The notes under the pieces were generated by a model that did no database searches, was not told the DNA's origin, and saw only the letters and a list, made by a program, of their open reading frames with translations. From contig VXAI01000019.1 of NCBI GenBank assembly GCA_013399305.1, forward strand, positions 1,083,034 to 1,147,033: a DNA stretch of 64,000 nt, read 5' to 3'. Below are positions 1 to 12,604 of this stretch, piece after piece. The translations under genes were made by a program, and so were the position numbers. Source of the DNA: Rostratula benghalensis. Lineage: Eukaryota > Chordata > Aves > Charadriiformes > Rostratulidae. Each line of letters begins with the position of its first letter. Positions within the stretch are counted from its first letter, which is position 1.

Positions 1-1326
1 AAAAATATAATATAAACAAATCAGGAAAAATAGGTAACTGTTCTTGCTTGAGCAATGTAGTATAATATAACAGGATCCCCTACAAGAAGAATATTAGCAG
101 TAATATTTCAATTTTACTACCCTGACCCACTGCACATTACATACAGCCTCTTACAACGACTGATAACTTCTGCTCAATCTCATTAACTACAAAGATCTAC
201 AGAAAAGGGGTTATACAAATCCAGTTTCATTTGTTCTGAACACAATCATGGAGATAGATTTGCAATTCTAAGCACAAAAAAGATTACTAAATAATTCTTC
301 CACAGTGGTGCTCATTTGCATAATTAAAAGCTGGCAACTCTTCATTCAGCGTTCATTTCCTTTACCTACTTGTAATATTATTCCGTTTTCTCAGCGTACA
401 TAATTAAAAGGTAAATTTACAACTTATAAATAAATAATACTAATCACACACTATCCAGTTTAAAATATATCAATTACTCCTGAATTTTCTGGTGCTTTGT
501 ACTGCAGAGTTAGCTGCACCCCCATCAATACAGAAAAGCCAAGCTTTGATCTCAGGGGAATTTGAAAGGCGATGGGTATATATTCTCCTGTCCCCCAAAA
601 CACAAGTGCAAACCTGTCCTGCTCCTGATTTGTGCTAATCAACAAGTACATTAAACAAAAGATGCAATATACAACAAGCAGGCAACCATATCATTACTCA
701 GACCTTCTCAACATATCTCCTGGGGGGGGTGGAGGGGGACGGAACATAGCCAGAAAAACCAAACAAAAACCATCCCAGACCCACATGTACACACACAACT
801 GTACTCACATCTAACTCGGCAGTGCAATTCAGTCACTTAAACGAGTTCACAGGTTGGCAGCTTATTTATCTAAAGCTTTCTTTATTATAGTAGCCAAAAG
901 ATAAGCACCTTGACATAATTTAGCTCTAAATCGGGTTGAAATGCCCTGAAGAAAGCGTCACTCACTATCCAGCAACCAAATATAAACTGTACAGAGAAAC
1001 CAGACTTCACTCAGCACAGGCATCCTGGGATAAACGCCTGAAGTTATACTAAAGAATCTAAACACTGGAATAAACAAAAACAGCAGAAAAAGACATTATT
1101 AGCCCTAACATACCTCAAAATATTTTAAGTAAATTATAGTTTCCAGAGTAGTGAAGGAACATACAAATATAATTTATATAGAAATATACAGTTACATATA
1201 GATATACTGCATGCACTATAAACTGTACACAGAAAATGCACAGGAACTGTATAAAAAATATAGGAATAAATTAATAAGAAACACTGCAGTGTTTTCCTTC
1301 TAACCACATCTGACATCTTCACATTT
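1..1326. other. Unique AT-rich DNA, no gene seen
   Basis: Non-coding AT-rich sequence. Frames are short and frequently interrupted, and I see no domain, splice-bounded exon or RNA gene. The only local feature is the G-rich cluster listed separately at 722-741. The stretch ends at the target-site duplication of the LTR that follows. Confidence 0.6.
722..741 (+). repeat. G-rich cluster, possible G-quadruplex
   Basis: A run of eight G, a T, then GGAGGGGG, stands out in an AT-rich neighbourhood. The spacing of the G runs could allow a G-quadruplex on the plus strand, but this is inference from base composition only. No neighbouring gene gives it a role. Confidence 0.5.
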
Positions 1327-1331
1327 CCATC

Positions 1332-1645
1332 TGCCCTATTTCTGCTGGGATAGGGTTAGTTTCCTTTCCAGTGGCTGCTAAGTTTCAGATTTGGTATGAA
1401 GAGAATGTCAGTAATGCACATTATTTTAGTTGCTGCTAGGGGATGTTTATACTAGTCAAGGACTTTTTTTTCACTTTCCCACAAAAGCTGAGAGGGAGCA
1501 TAGACAAAATGATGGGATGGCCAATGGAATATTCCATAGATGTCATGCCCAGTACTTAAATAGGGGTTGGCAAGAGGGGAGGACGGAGAAGAAATGCATG
1601 AGTGGCTGCACTGTCCTAGATGCTGGCTGGAGTTAAATCACGACA
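1332..1645 (+). mobile_element. Solo LTR of an avian ERVL-type endogenous retrovirus, about 314 bp
   Basis: The element begins TGCCC and ends CACGACA, so it has the TG...CA ends of an LTR. It is flanked by a perfect 5-bp target-site duplication, CCATC, at 1327-1331 and 1646-1650; a 5-bp duplication is typical of ERVL-type integration. Internal words match the common avian LTR as I know it: a GCTGGGATAGGGTTAG start, a GATGTCATGCCCAGTA block followed by a decayed TATA-like ACTTAAATAGGG near 1554-1565, and a GCTGGCTGGAGTTAAA end. The order of these blocks gives plus orientation. It is shorter than the usual copy, mainly because the part after the TATA-like block, with the polyadenylation region, is missing. 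No internal retroviral genes lie beside it, so it is a solo LTR. The family name is not assigned. Confidence 0.87.
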
Positions 1646-1650
1646 CCATC

Positions 1651-2257
1651 TTTTACAAACCTTTTACAGATGGATAAAATAACTTTAGGATAATTAATAA
1701 GGGAGGGTTACTTTTCCACTGCTGACCCGTTTCCTTGCAGCCATCAAAACACAGGCTGAGGAATTCAGTGACAGCAACACCAGAACAAGTTCCCATATGA
1801 TCTTACAAGTTTGGGTATTTTCTTCATTTTTGTTCTAGACCTATACAAACCTATTTATTTTCAACACTTTTCTGGGAACCTCTCAAGAACAAGCTGTCAC
1901 TACTTTGTAAGACTTTACCAAACAGTTTTTCTCAGAGCTTTGTAACTGACACCTTCCTACCACAATTATGTTTTCTTTCCTTTAACTGTACAGTATTCTG
2001 AATATTCCACCTTCTGTATGTTTCATTTTCTCCGCTCCATGCTAACTTTTAAACTCCTGTTTTAAGCTTCCATTTTTATTACTTGCAACTCCTACCAATG
2101 GAGGTTATCTTGCAGTTACTCCTTATTCAAACATTTTTTTGAAAATACTCATTTTAATACGCCTTTCAGCCAAGCCAGTAGTAATTCGATACTGAAACTG
2201 CACACAAGATGCCACGCAGACACCCATTTTTATACCAGCTTGGATGTACAGAAGTCT
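1651..2257. other. Unique DNA between LTR and CR1, no gene seen
   Basis: About 600 bases of AT-rich sequence between the duplicated target site of the LTR and the 5' edge of the CR1 fragment. No exon, RNA gene or repeat was recognised. Confidence 0.55.
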
Positions 2258-2801
2258 ATGGAACCTGACAAGATGCATTCCACGGTCCTGAGGAAATTGG
2301 CCAAGTTGCCAAGCCACTCTCCATGATATTTGAAAAGTCATGACAGTCCAGTGAAGACCCTGAGGACCAGAAAGAGGAAAATATTGCACCCATTATTAAA
2401 AAGGGTAGAAAGGGAACCACTGAGCTGTCAGCCTCACCTCTGTGCCTGGAAAGATCATGGAACAGATGCTCCTAGAAGCTATGCTAAGGCACAAGGAGGA
2501 CAGGGAGGCGAGTTGAGACGGCCAGTACAGCTTCAATAACGGCAAGTCCTGCCTCCCCATAGTGGTCTTCTATGATGAAGAGATTGCATCAGGGAACAAG
2601 GGAAGAGCTACTATTGTTGGTAGTGAAACAGTAGCCCAGGTTGCCCGGAGAGATGGTAGATGCCCCATCTCTGGACATTCAAGGTCAGGTTGGATGGGAC
2701 TACTGAGCAACCTGATCTAGTTGAAGATGTTCCTGCTCATTGCAGAGGAGGTTGGACTCAGATGACCTTCAAAGGTTTCTTCCAACCCAACTATTCTATG
2801 A
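2258..2801 (+). mobile_element. CR1 LINE fragment with large internal deletion
   Basis: The left part (about 2258-2610) is the start of the CR1 reverse-transcriptase region. In the nucleotide sequence one can follow the usual order: the 'CTGAGGAAATTGGCCAAG' block, 'ACCCATTATTAAAAAGGG' (protein words API-KKGRK), 'CCTGGAAAGATCATGGAACA' and 'AAGGGCAAGTCCTGCCT'-like words. Frameshifts break the reading frame, so it is dead. The right part (about 2635-2801) jumps straight to the CR1 3' end: 'GCCCAGGTTGCCCGGAGAG', 'GGTTGGATGGGACT', 'GAGCAACCTGATCTAGT', ending in 'TTCCAACCCAACTATTCT' and ATGAAAT. The central reverse transcriptase is absent, so an internal deletion with its join near 2610-2640 is inferred. 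The plus orientation is clear from the 3' tail. Confidence 0.9.
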
Positions 2802-5800
2802 AATATAGCACTGCAGAAATGTGTCAACCCTTGAGGCTTAATTTCAGTGGTAGCTTTTTACTAGTAAAAGCATCCTAAAGTGCATCAGCTGATAAAGCTA
2901 TTAAAAATAGAGGCTTATCAGAAAGACTTTCCATTTACTTCTGCAAGATTTTCATTAGACATCTGAACAGAAGTTAAAACACTGAGGTTTTCCCTGTAAG
3001 GTGATAAATACATGGTTCCTAGACTTAGAGTAATGAGAACAAAATTATATTACTGCAACGGAAAAAAAGAAGGGATGGGCTATAATTTGTTACTCTGGTG
3101 TTATGGACTGTTCCTGTCTCCTCTTTGTAGAACTGAAGAATAATGTCTGAACATAAAAAAACTAAATCAAAAACTAAATCAAAACCACATACCAGTCATT
3201 GTAGGCTACATATAAACCAAATAAAAGAACCATAAAAATAAATATGATTCATAGGAGTCAGACTGAACGCTGTCATAATATGTACTACATTTTCAATAAC
3301 ATTTCCTATAGGCTTTTCATGATTCTGGCCTCATGCACATGACTTCAGGACCCAGAACTGAATTCAGAATATGATATAGTTTATAAACTTTGTAGCTATC
3401 ATGTAATATCCTCCATCAGATAAAGGTGATCAGTGAAACTGATCAGTGAAATATAAATGGCAAGATGCTTTGGAGGTGCAAGCAGCAATCATGTCCTATA
3501 TCTCTTGCTTAAGCACAAGCAAAAAGAAAATTATAGTAGTCCAGGAAGTTTATGTTAATATAGACAGAATGACATACACGCTCAATTTAAAAACTTCAAT
3601 TATGTAGATCAAAATATTTATGAACACAGCTCAAAAAAAAATTAATTTCTCATCTAAAACTAGACTGGTAGCATAAAATTATTAATTACTATATAGAAGA
3701 GAAAATGTACTTAAGAAACAGCGGCATTGATACTATTAAGAAAATTTCAAAACGTTAATGTATATTCATAAGATGTGATGCACACATGATATGACACAGA
3801 TGTGAACAATTGGAGAATTCCAGAAGTGGAGAAAAAACGCCTAAAGTTCTCAAAAAAAAAAGGCCAAATGAGACAAGCAGATTATATTGACATTAATGAG
3901 ACAAAATTGTTGGAAGGCAGCTATCAGAGTAATCATGTAATGAAGTGTTAATATAACATAAACACATAATTTGTTACAACAAACAGCTGATATTTTATTC
4001 TGATAAGATTTAGTTCATCAGATGTAAATTGAACTAACATTAAATACTTAATTTTAGTATTAATAATAATAATAGTAATAAATTTAGGCTCTCCCACGGC
4101 TACACATGGAGCAGCAGGTCCAAAGGAAACCCTGATCTTCCACTGAAATTTGCAAACACAGCTTTTACAACCATCCCACACCATGTTGAGCGCTGGGCAG
4201 TGGACAGATCACCCACTGCATATGACTGCCTTCCAGCCCGAGGTGTTTTCCTCTCCCTCTCACTACAGAGGACACAGCAGGTAAACCCTGGCTTTGATTT
4301 CCAGTTTCACTAGCAAAACTATTAGCATTACAGCACCTATTTCTAGCTCTTGGCCACACAAAACATTGCAATTGAAAGAAAAGGCAGTAGATTCCAGTAG
4401 TTGATGCACGATACTTATCAGACTTCCAGCACCCATAGCCCAGCACAAGCTTCCCTTCTGGGTTTCATGTTCATCTGCTAAAGAGTGAGTAAACAGTAGT
4501 CTGAAGTTACACCGTGATGAGCAAAACTTCTTTCAGCTACAGACTTTTCTAGCAACCCAGAAATAAACTGAGAACCACAGGAACAAATTACTTATTTGGT
4601 GTCTTAGAATGAAAATATGTATCTCTGATTTATCAGTAAAGAATTTCTATGGGTAATGCAGAGAAGACATGAAGTATTGTATAACTGTGTAAACATTATT
4701 CCCTTTATTTCCAATGTTTTGATGGTAAAATTCTCCATTCAATCTATGGTAAAAGTGCATTAGCAATAGCATTGACCTGCTTTACCTGCTTATTATACAC
4801 AGCCTTCCATCGAGAACACTGAACTACTGAAGTGGCACTCAGCAACATAATTTTATCTGTTTTATTCAGTCTGTGATTAGGCTACCCTCCTTTATTAAAT
4901 GGAAGTTCTTGTAAAGTATAGACAGGCAACACAGGAAAAACAAGTTATAAACTACACTGGATGTTAGGAAATAAAAGTAGCAGACATTAGGCTTCGGATG
5001 AGCCTAACAAAACACTGAATTGCACAAAACTACTTGCTCTGAAGCCTCCCTCAAGATGAAAAGTTTGAAGAAAAAATGCAGATAAATACATGGACAGAAA
5101 TAGATGCCACAGCTGTTGCAACTGAAAGGAAAGCTTAAATTCATGAAATTGTATTACAACAGATTATTTAACATTAATCATTAGCTACTGAGGCAAGTAT
5201 AAGTATAATTAAGAATATGATTACTAGAAATTTACATCCATGCAAAATATGCAATAGCCTTTATTCATCATATTAATCATGAATATGAGTGTTTTCATAC
5301 TCCTCCTAACAAAAAATACTTTTATATTTAAATAATGAATAATGTAGGCTACATCTAAAAAATAATCATAAAAAAGTAAAGCTACAAAACCCTGATGAAA
5401 CCAGAAGACTCCACTCTTTTTTGCCCACAAATGCTCCTACTTCTCTTCTTACCTTGCATCCCAGTTTTTTGACTACAGAATACAGCTCTAGATATTATTG
5501 TGAATCACACTTGAAATGAGCTGTCTAGTAATTAGCCACTTAAAGCTCTTTGTAACACACTAAATCCTATACAGATGATTGGAAGACAAAACTTGGATTA
5601 ATTTTTGCTTCACCTAAATGAGCTATATCATTGTGAAAGTTGACAAGTAGAAATATATCGCAAATTATGCAACTCAATGTTTTAAAACTTTCACAACTGA
5701 GATGGGTTAATCATAAAAGCACAACTGATCAGGAGTAACTTTCAGCAGCCTAAGTAGTTTTTACAGTAAAAACAAATTCTTCTACTGTCTTTTTCAACAT

Positions 5801-8045
5801 AATAAGGAAACATGGATTGAGCAAATATAACTGTCTCGCATTTTTGGCGGCAGCACGAAGGGACAGCAGTTGCACTAAGTCTTGGAAGGTTGAGAACAGC
5901 AATTCATATGTTAAACACCACACAAGTATTCAGATTTTGTACTTTTAAGAGTGTGTCATGCAGTTTTTCCCACCTTGAAGGTCACATTTTAGGAGGTAAA
6001 CAAATCTGAAGTCTTAATTTCTCCACGTTACTGTCTATTAAATTGATAGAAGTATTAGTGCAAATATTTCAAAACAAGCCTCAGCATATGAGATGAAGCA
6101 TTTTTGCGGGCAAAGTGATCATCAACTAAACAGTGAACAACTGGAAAATATCCTGTATAAATATTTAAGTTAGTACATAAATGCACTGAATGATGAAATT
6201 TACTGGGTTCAAGTAGAGGGATTTTTACAGTTCTTTTGAAATTAAATTCTGAAAACATCAAAATGATGCTTTGCTTGCAAATGTGATGTTCCATATTCTT
6301 ATTCCTGTTTGCATTGCCTAACATAGTTACAATCGCAGTATTTCTGCTATTATTTTATAAACTAATTTATTTTGACTAATCCAGTGTAAAACACATCTAT
6401 GTGAGGGTTACAACAAAATAAAAATGAAAAAAAAAAAAATCCGAAAGAGCATGCTCCTACCCAGTAATTTACAAATTCTCTAAGGATGTTAAAATTCTTG
6501 ATGCAACTTAGGACAACTGGCAACAGTACCATGCTCTTGAAATGACAGAAATACAAAAAATAAATTAAACATGTCTAAGCTGCAGAGAATTAAGCAGTGA
6601 TATATTTGAGAAGTTAGCTTCATTACTACTCCTAATTTTTGAATGAATCATTCTGCATATTTCAACAAGGCATTAACACATAAGGCTTCTAATGATACTT
6701 TAAATGACACAGTGTGATGTATTTACCGGCCTAATTGATATGGAAAATTATGTCTCTACCTTCAATCATTTTTTTGATAATGCATTTTTACCCTGTTATA
6801 AAACAAGTGAAGGATTTAGCAGATGATAGTATCATGTAGCTTAATGTTTGCCAAAGAGAAATTACTCACACATATTAACTTCATATACATTTTCTACACA
6901 TTTCTTTATGGGTAGTGACAACCCAAAGTCCTTGAAATAGCTGGGATATGCCTTCCCACATGCTCTTAAGTGATAAAAATATGAACCATAATAAGAAAAA
7001 TAAATTCCAGGCACCCAGCTCTATATCTGTTCCAGAAGACCACAAGAAAAAAGTTGTACAAAATAATAAGGTAAACTTTAATGTATGGAGGTTTTCCTGC
7101 TTCCCTGACAATTTTTGGTAGGCTCCTTCAGAAAGATAAGCTAGAAGGATGACATTACAAATATGTTCTCTCTTGCACATCTTTTCCAGAATTTGAATCC
7201 ATATTTTTCCTTCTTATCACCTGAAATTTCACAATCATAAGATTTCTCTGAAAAGCCCAGACACTGTGCTTGAATGGAGCGGACCAATTCTAAAATTTTC
7301 TTTCTAATTTCACAAGCCTTCCGTACAATACCTTTATAAAAGTATATTTTTCAATAACAGCTATGAACATAAAAGTTTCAGATCATTTAGAGTATCACAG
7401 CGAATTATAAAAATAAAAACAGGGGAAAAAATTGTATAGGTGATAAAAAAGGATCAAAAGAGGAAGTAAAAAAAAACCCCAAAACACTTTGTTTCTAAAT
7501 ATGAAGTAGATGAAAATCTAAATATATTGCAGATGTTTAAAGGTAAATATAAATGATTTAAATAAATTTGTTATGGTGACAGAGTACTGGTCAGGAAATG
7601 TTTACAATTTGTAAGTCTTTGTGCAACAATCTAGTTACAGAGTGAGAGCTAAATAAAATAATCTTTGCTAAATCTATTAATTCTACTTCCTGGAAGAAAG
7701 AAAAAAAAAAAAAAAGTTTGACAAAATTTCCCTGGAGACTCCAAGTTACTAAAGGGAAAAAACCAACAGTACAACAAGGCATATTTCAGAGATATCAGAT
7801 TTAAAAAGAAAACCTTGCCATCCAGCGAACATTTAAATTTAGCAATGGCAACAGTCAGGTATCATCACCTACCACTGCCTTTATTTGAGCTACAAAATCA
7901 GTGACTATTTAAATGAAAAGGCTATCAGAAGCTGCCAGACTGGCACTAATGAGCAAAAGGGTAGAAAGGTAAGGTTATACAAATGAGGGTGAGGCCACAA
8001 AAGCTGTTTGCCTCTTTTATCTTTTTGAGAAGTGCTTTTTTTGTT
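2802..8045. other. Unique AT-rich DNA, no gene seen
   Basis: About 5.2 kb without recognisable gene or interspersed repeat. It holds poly-A runs at 6427-6439 and 7701-7715. Small tandem duplications lie at 3157-3180 (AAAACTAAATCA twice) and 3427-3452 (TGATCAGTGAAAC, then the same with one change). The part around 4090-4470 is somewhat less AT-rich, and its frames are short with no known domain. All frames here look like chance. Confidence 0.55.
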
Positions 8046-8072
8046 GGGGGGGGGGGGGGGGGGGGGGGGGGG
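8046..8072 (+). repeat. Poly-G homopolymer of 27 bases
   Basis: An uninterrupted run of 27 G in AT-rich DNA, preceded by TTTTTTTGTTG. Long G runs are rarer than A runs in vertebrate genomes and can form quadruplexes. They are also hard to sequence, so the exact length is uncertain. The poly-glycine and poly-proline stretches of overlapping frames are by-products of the run, not coding evidence. Confidence 0.9.
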
Positions 8073-11000
8073 TACAGCTTCAGCACTGCTCATGCAGAGA
8101 CTTGCACGGTTGGAGAGCTGGGTCTTCAGTCTGACAGGATTCAGAGTGTAAAATACTCTTTTTTCTCTGTTTCACTGTACCACTAAACTATTTCAACACT
8201 TGAAACTCCCAAAAACCATCAACTTTCTTAAAATGTAATGGTGTTCTGAAAACCTCACCCTTTCTGCTGAATATTAATTCCTTAAGTATACTTTAGAAAT
8301 TTGACATCATAGCACCAAATGTATCACTGTGGATATTATTAAGAAGTCTTCCAGCAAAGTGTGTGTCAATAAGTAACATCTAATCGTGATGTATTTTTAA
8401 AAGTCACTCCAGTTAATTGGGTGTGGACAAAGGGGATCTAAATTCCAGAGGTTAGTTGACTGATCCTAAACATACCTTCACTTCAGTCTTTCAATTTTTC
8501 CATCCAGAAAATATTTACTTGCTTAATAAAATGCTAGAAAAATGACTGAGACAGTTAGCTGGGATCTGTAGTGTTAGTCACAGGATCAAATGGGTTTTTT
8601 TCTTTAAAGTGAAAGATGCCATCTTACAGTGGTCTCATACCTGTTTTCATCAGATTCTGGAATAACAAAATCAGATAAATGTATGACAGCTTAAAATTAT
8701 ATGAAACAAAGAATCCTTCTATGCTGATTTTCTCTGAATGGCGTCTAAACATAGATACGTAATTTATATTGTAGCCTGCAAGTATCAAACTGATAAAGTT
8801 ATTGACATTTAGTTAAGATTTTTCATATGATTTTCATAGATTTCCATAAGGAAGCTACTGCTTGATGTTACTTTAGGAACGGTGATAAAATTTACAGCAT
8901 TTACTTTCACCAGTTGGCTTGCAGTCTGCCTGCAAAAAGTATTCAAAAACGCAAACTGCATTCACTGCAACTATTCATTGGGGTGAAAACCAGTAAATAT
9001 TGTTGTTAAATCAACTCAGTGCAAAGCTGGATTTTTTTTATTTTTTTAAAAAATTCTCATTCTCTGAAGTTTAGCAAAAACATGTGGGTTTATATCCCTG
9101 TATTACTAGCAGGCCAATCGTAGGGAAAAGGGGCACACCACCTCAAAACCCACCGTGCTCCCAACACCAAGATTATCAGACCCTCTCACTGTTTGGTATT
9201 TGACACCTGTGTGAATGGTACCGGTCCTAAGTGTAAAATTTAACATCTGTTCCTTTCTCACAGTGAATGGCTAAAACCTTAAAAGTACATATGAAATAGT
9301 GTTTCCATTTAGTACAGACTTGGAGTGAGACAATTGACTGATGCTCATGGTATGTCTCCCACACAGACACCTCCATCACTTACATGAAAGCGATATACAT
9401 TGCTTATGAGACTTAAATTCTATTTCAGACTTAGGAGTCTTGTTTCTACCTTTGGTATTTCATAACATTTACAAAGTCGATCAGTGCACTGTTTAAAAAT
9501 GAACACATTTGTATTCATATTTTCTACAACTCTGCTACTTTGCACGTGCTGTACTTTCAATGGTGGGAAAGTCATTGCTTAAACAATGGCAAAAATACTG
9601 TATTTTGTCTTCCTCTCTAAGCAGGAACACACTTCTATCCAATTCAGGTTTTTTCAGCCACCTAAGGGAGATTCATTGTGTAATAAGAGTCTGGTTACTT
9701 GTTCCACAAACCCAGTATGAATGGCAATAAGGTGAAGGATTGCCAAAGTACTTGCACTGGATGGCAATGTATCTGTCAAATGTAGTTATATGCAAAAGGA
9801 ATGTAGCTTGGAATAAAGAAGAAAAATTTTAAAAGAGCATATAGAAACATTTTCATAGAATTCCTTCCCTTGTCCCACAAAAAAGCAATTCCACACCTGT
9901 TCTCCCTTCATTGTTTATATCTTCTTACCCACCTGCGTACCTTTTCTCCCCCACTGACTCAGCCTTAATTTTCCATCTATGCATTAAGGCAATTACTAGA
10001 TTTTCAAAGCAGAAAACAGCCTTCACTTTCACAGACCTTTACATTTTACACGTGTTCCCAACCATCTATTATTTCTCCCTGCTCTTTACAAGACCAAACT
10101 ATTTCTAGTCTAATCTTAGTGGTGGAAAATTGATGTCCGTTATTATCTTGACTACCACTGACTGAAAGTGCACTTAAAGCAGTATAAAACAAAACCTGTA
10201 TATTCTGAAGAAGTTGCAAACTAACAATAAAAAAAGACACAGTGTACTGGGGCACACAAGGTATTTAATTACTTAGTATTATCATTATTATTATTATTAT
10301 TATTATTTCATGCATTTTGGAACAACCAAAATAAAACCCTCACAATTTGAGGCACGTAACTGCTGGTATTGGAAAGCAAAGGTGGAAGACAATCTTCACA
10401 GTGAGAACAAATGTACATATTCATGTTTAAATGAAACTAAACAGTATTTCACCTTGAATGCAAGTGTTGCATGACCAGCTGAGGCACAGTGGGAAGGAGT
10501 GGATGGTAGGGAAATCTGTGGAATGATTAAAAATTAAATTTTTACGGTGAAGTTAGCAGCTTATTGCTACACAGTGGAAGGGACAACGTAATACACAGGT
10601 GTAATAATCAGGGCTGTTAATGAGGCTGTTAACAACAGAAAAGATGGAATTTTTGTCAGACATTGAGGGAAGAAACAAGAGAAAGAACACTAAATGTAGC
10701 AGGATAGCAGGATTTAGAAGTGCTTTGTCTGCAGGGCAGAGACACACGGTGACATTCTGAGTAACTGTATTGATGTAGTCTCTTGTTGCTCTCTGCGCTA
10801 CTCCTACACCTAAAAACCAAAGAACTTTACCTAAAACAGCATCTATTGCTGGGAAAGCCAACTTTTCTAAAACTTCACCTGAACAAAACATGAATATCCA
10901 ACCAGAAGCTGCAGCAGATAGTTACTATATCCAAGCAGTATTTTTCCCAAGAGATTTTCCCAAGAAGTTGCAAGGATGACCTTTACTAACAGTCATTAAC

Positions 11001-12380
11001 AAGAGCAATTGGTCATACTAAAAACTGCAGTGCCTCTAAATTTAGAGTTATTTGAAGTCAGCTCAGTTAAACTGCTTCCATTATAAGATAAAGGTTCCAT
11101 TTTTAAAATCTTGTCCCTTGAGGGGGTCCTTGCCCCATTTTCACCACCCCAGAGGCTGCAAATTTATTTGTTTGGGTTTGGGTTGTTTTTTTTTTTCCCC
11201 TTTGGAGGCTCTGAAGGTTTCATTTTTATTTTGGAAGTCAAAGGAAAGTTGGGGTTCAGTACTGTCTCAAAATGTGTCTTACTCAAATCTATGCACAAAT
11301 TTCTTGGCCCTCTCTAGAATTATTATGAACTCATTTTCTCTACAAATGCAAACTTTCTTCACAAGAGCTTTTTGAAATTTACTTTTCTTCTCTCATTTTT
11401 TACCTGCATCAGTTCTCGTAATCAGTGGTTTTCATGCTTTACAACTATCACATTAGCTACCCTTAGAAAAAACAAAACTCTGCTTTGCTTAAAATATCAC
11501 TCATCTGTAGTCATATTTATTTTCAGTCGTTAAGACTCTAAAGACTTATTTGCTATTTTGGAATGACTGCAACCTCAACAAGAGGACATTCCAGTACCTG
11601 CCCAGTTTTTGAATTACAGCAAAAGTAAATTGGATAAAATGAGCTTTACTAAATGATAAGGAATTACTTCCTTTTTCTGCACACCGAGTCATATCTAATT
11701 CTAAGCAATAAATTACAATACTGTCTAACAAACCAAAGAAAACCCACAATCACCTTCATTTTCTAACACTAGGAAAACTCAGAGTCCTTTAGAAGGATTT
11801 CTAAGCTAATTGTAACTTTTTTATTATGTAGGCGTTTCCCATTAAGAAGCCATCTTCCACATTAAGACTTGCGTGCTTTTAATCTGCTTGTTTATGCTTT
11901 AAAATGACCTTTGGGCCATCACTTTAACTCTCACTATTTGATTTCTTCATGACACAGTGAAAACTGTTGAAAGATGTATTTTATGGTTATGTCCCACGAA
12001 AAACATTTCTACTAACAATTTATTTGTCTCTGTGGTTTTTCTTACAGAAAAGGCCGATTTTTTTTTTTTTTCTAGCACAGTAAGGGTCTTTGATATTGCT
12101 AACATAATTAAATTCCAGGTTTATTGATATTTTTTTCCCCAATTATCTCCTCCTTTCCAGTGGGAGTAGTTTGCCCTACAAAAAATTGTTAGAATATTAA
12201 ATTAAATTGTTAACAGGGGACTATTTGCAGCTGCACCTGCTCTTATCTGTAGCATTAAATTGTGTAATCACTGACACTTTTGCATGACAGAAAACCAAGT
12301 AAGGAATTTTAGGGATGAAGAAGTAATAGTGACAAAGTTGAAATCTTAAATGTATTATAGCATGCAAGTCTGAGTGTGTG
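8073..12380. other. Unique AT-rich DNA, no gene seen
   Basis: About 4.3 kb. Beyond the (ATT)n tract at 10277-10308 and a T14 run at 12058-12071 I see no repeat. A minus-strand frame of 112 codons at 10553-10891 has no domain I recognise. Segments such as 8700-8890 and 11820-11960 have more balanced, motif-rich sequence that could be conserved non-coding DNA, which cannot be decided from one species. Confidence 0.5.
10277..10308 (+). repeat. (ATT)n microsatellite
   Basis: About ten copies of the trinucleotide ATT with one interruption (ATC) near the left end. An ordinary simple repeat, likely variable in length between individuals. Confidence 0.9.
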
Positions 12381-12604
12381 TCATAGAATCATAGAATCAT
12401 TTGGATTGGAAAAGACCCTTGGGATCACCTAGTCCAACCATCAGCTCCACTCTACAAATTCCTCCCCTACACCATATCCCCAACACCACACCGATACAAC
12501 TCTTAAACACATTCAGGGATGGGGACTCAATCACCTCCCTGGGCAGCCTATTCCAATACTTGGCCACTCTGTCTGGAAAAATTCTTTCTTAATATTCAGC
12601 CTAA
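12381..12604 (-). mobile_element. CR1 LINE 3' end (minus strand)
   Basis: The left edge carries the CR1 tail in reverse complement, TCATAGAATCATAGAATCAT, followed by TTGGATTGGAAAAGACCC and the usual downstream blocks: 'AGTCCAACCATCA', 'CATTCAGGGATGGGGACTC', 'GGGCAGCCTATTCCAATACT' and 'AAAATTCTTTCTTAATATTC'. The copy is therefore on the minus strand, 5'-truncated in the 3' UTR, as is typical for CR1 because reverse transcription stops early. It is one of the better preserved copies here. No coding part remains. Confidence 0.95.

Noticed and set aside
7905..8186. Frames with poly-glycine or poly-proline over the G run
   Set aside because: They are a direct result of the 27-base homopolymer, not of selection for a protein.
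10553..10891. Minus-strand frame of 112 codons with hydrophobic stretches
   Set aside because: No domain or retroviral motif, no promoter or splice context. Hydrophobic composition follows from T-rich DNA.
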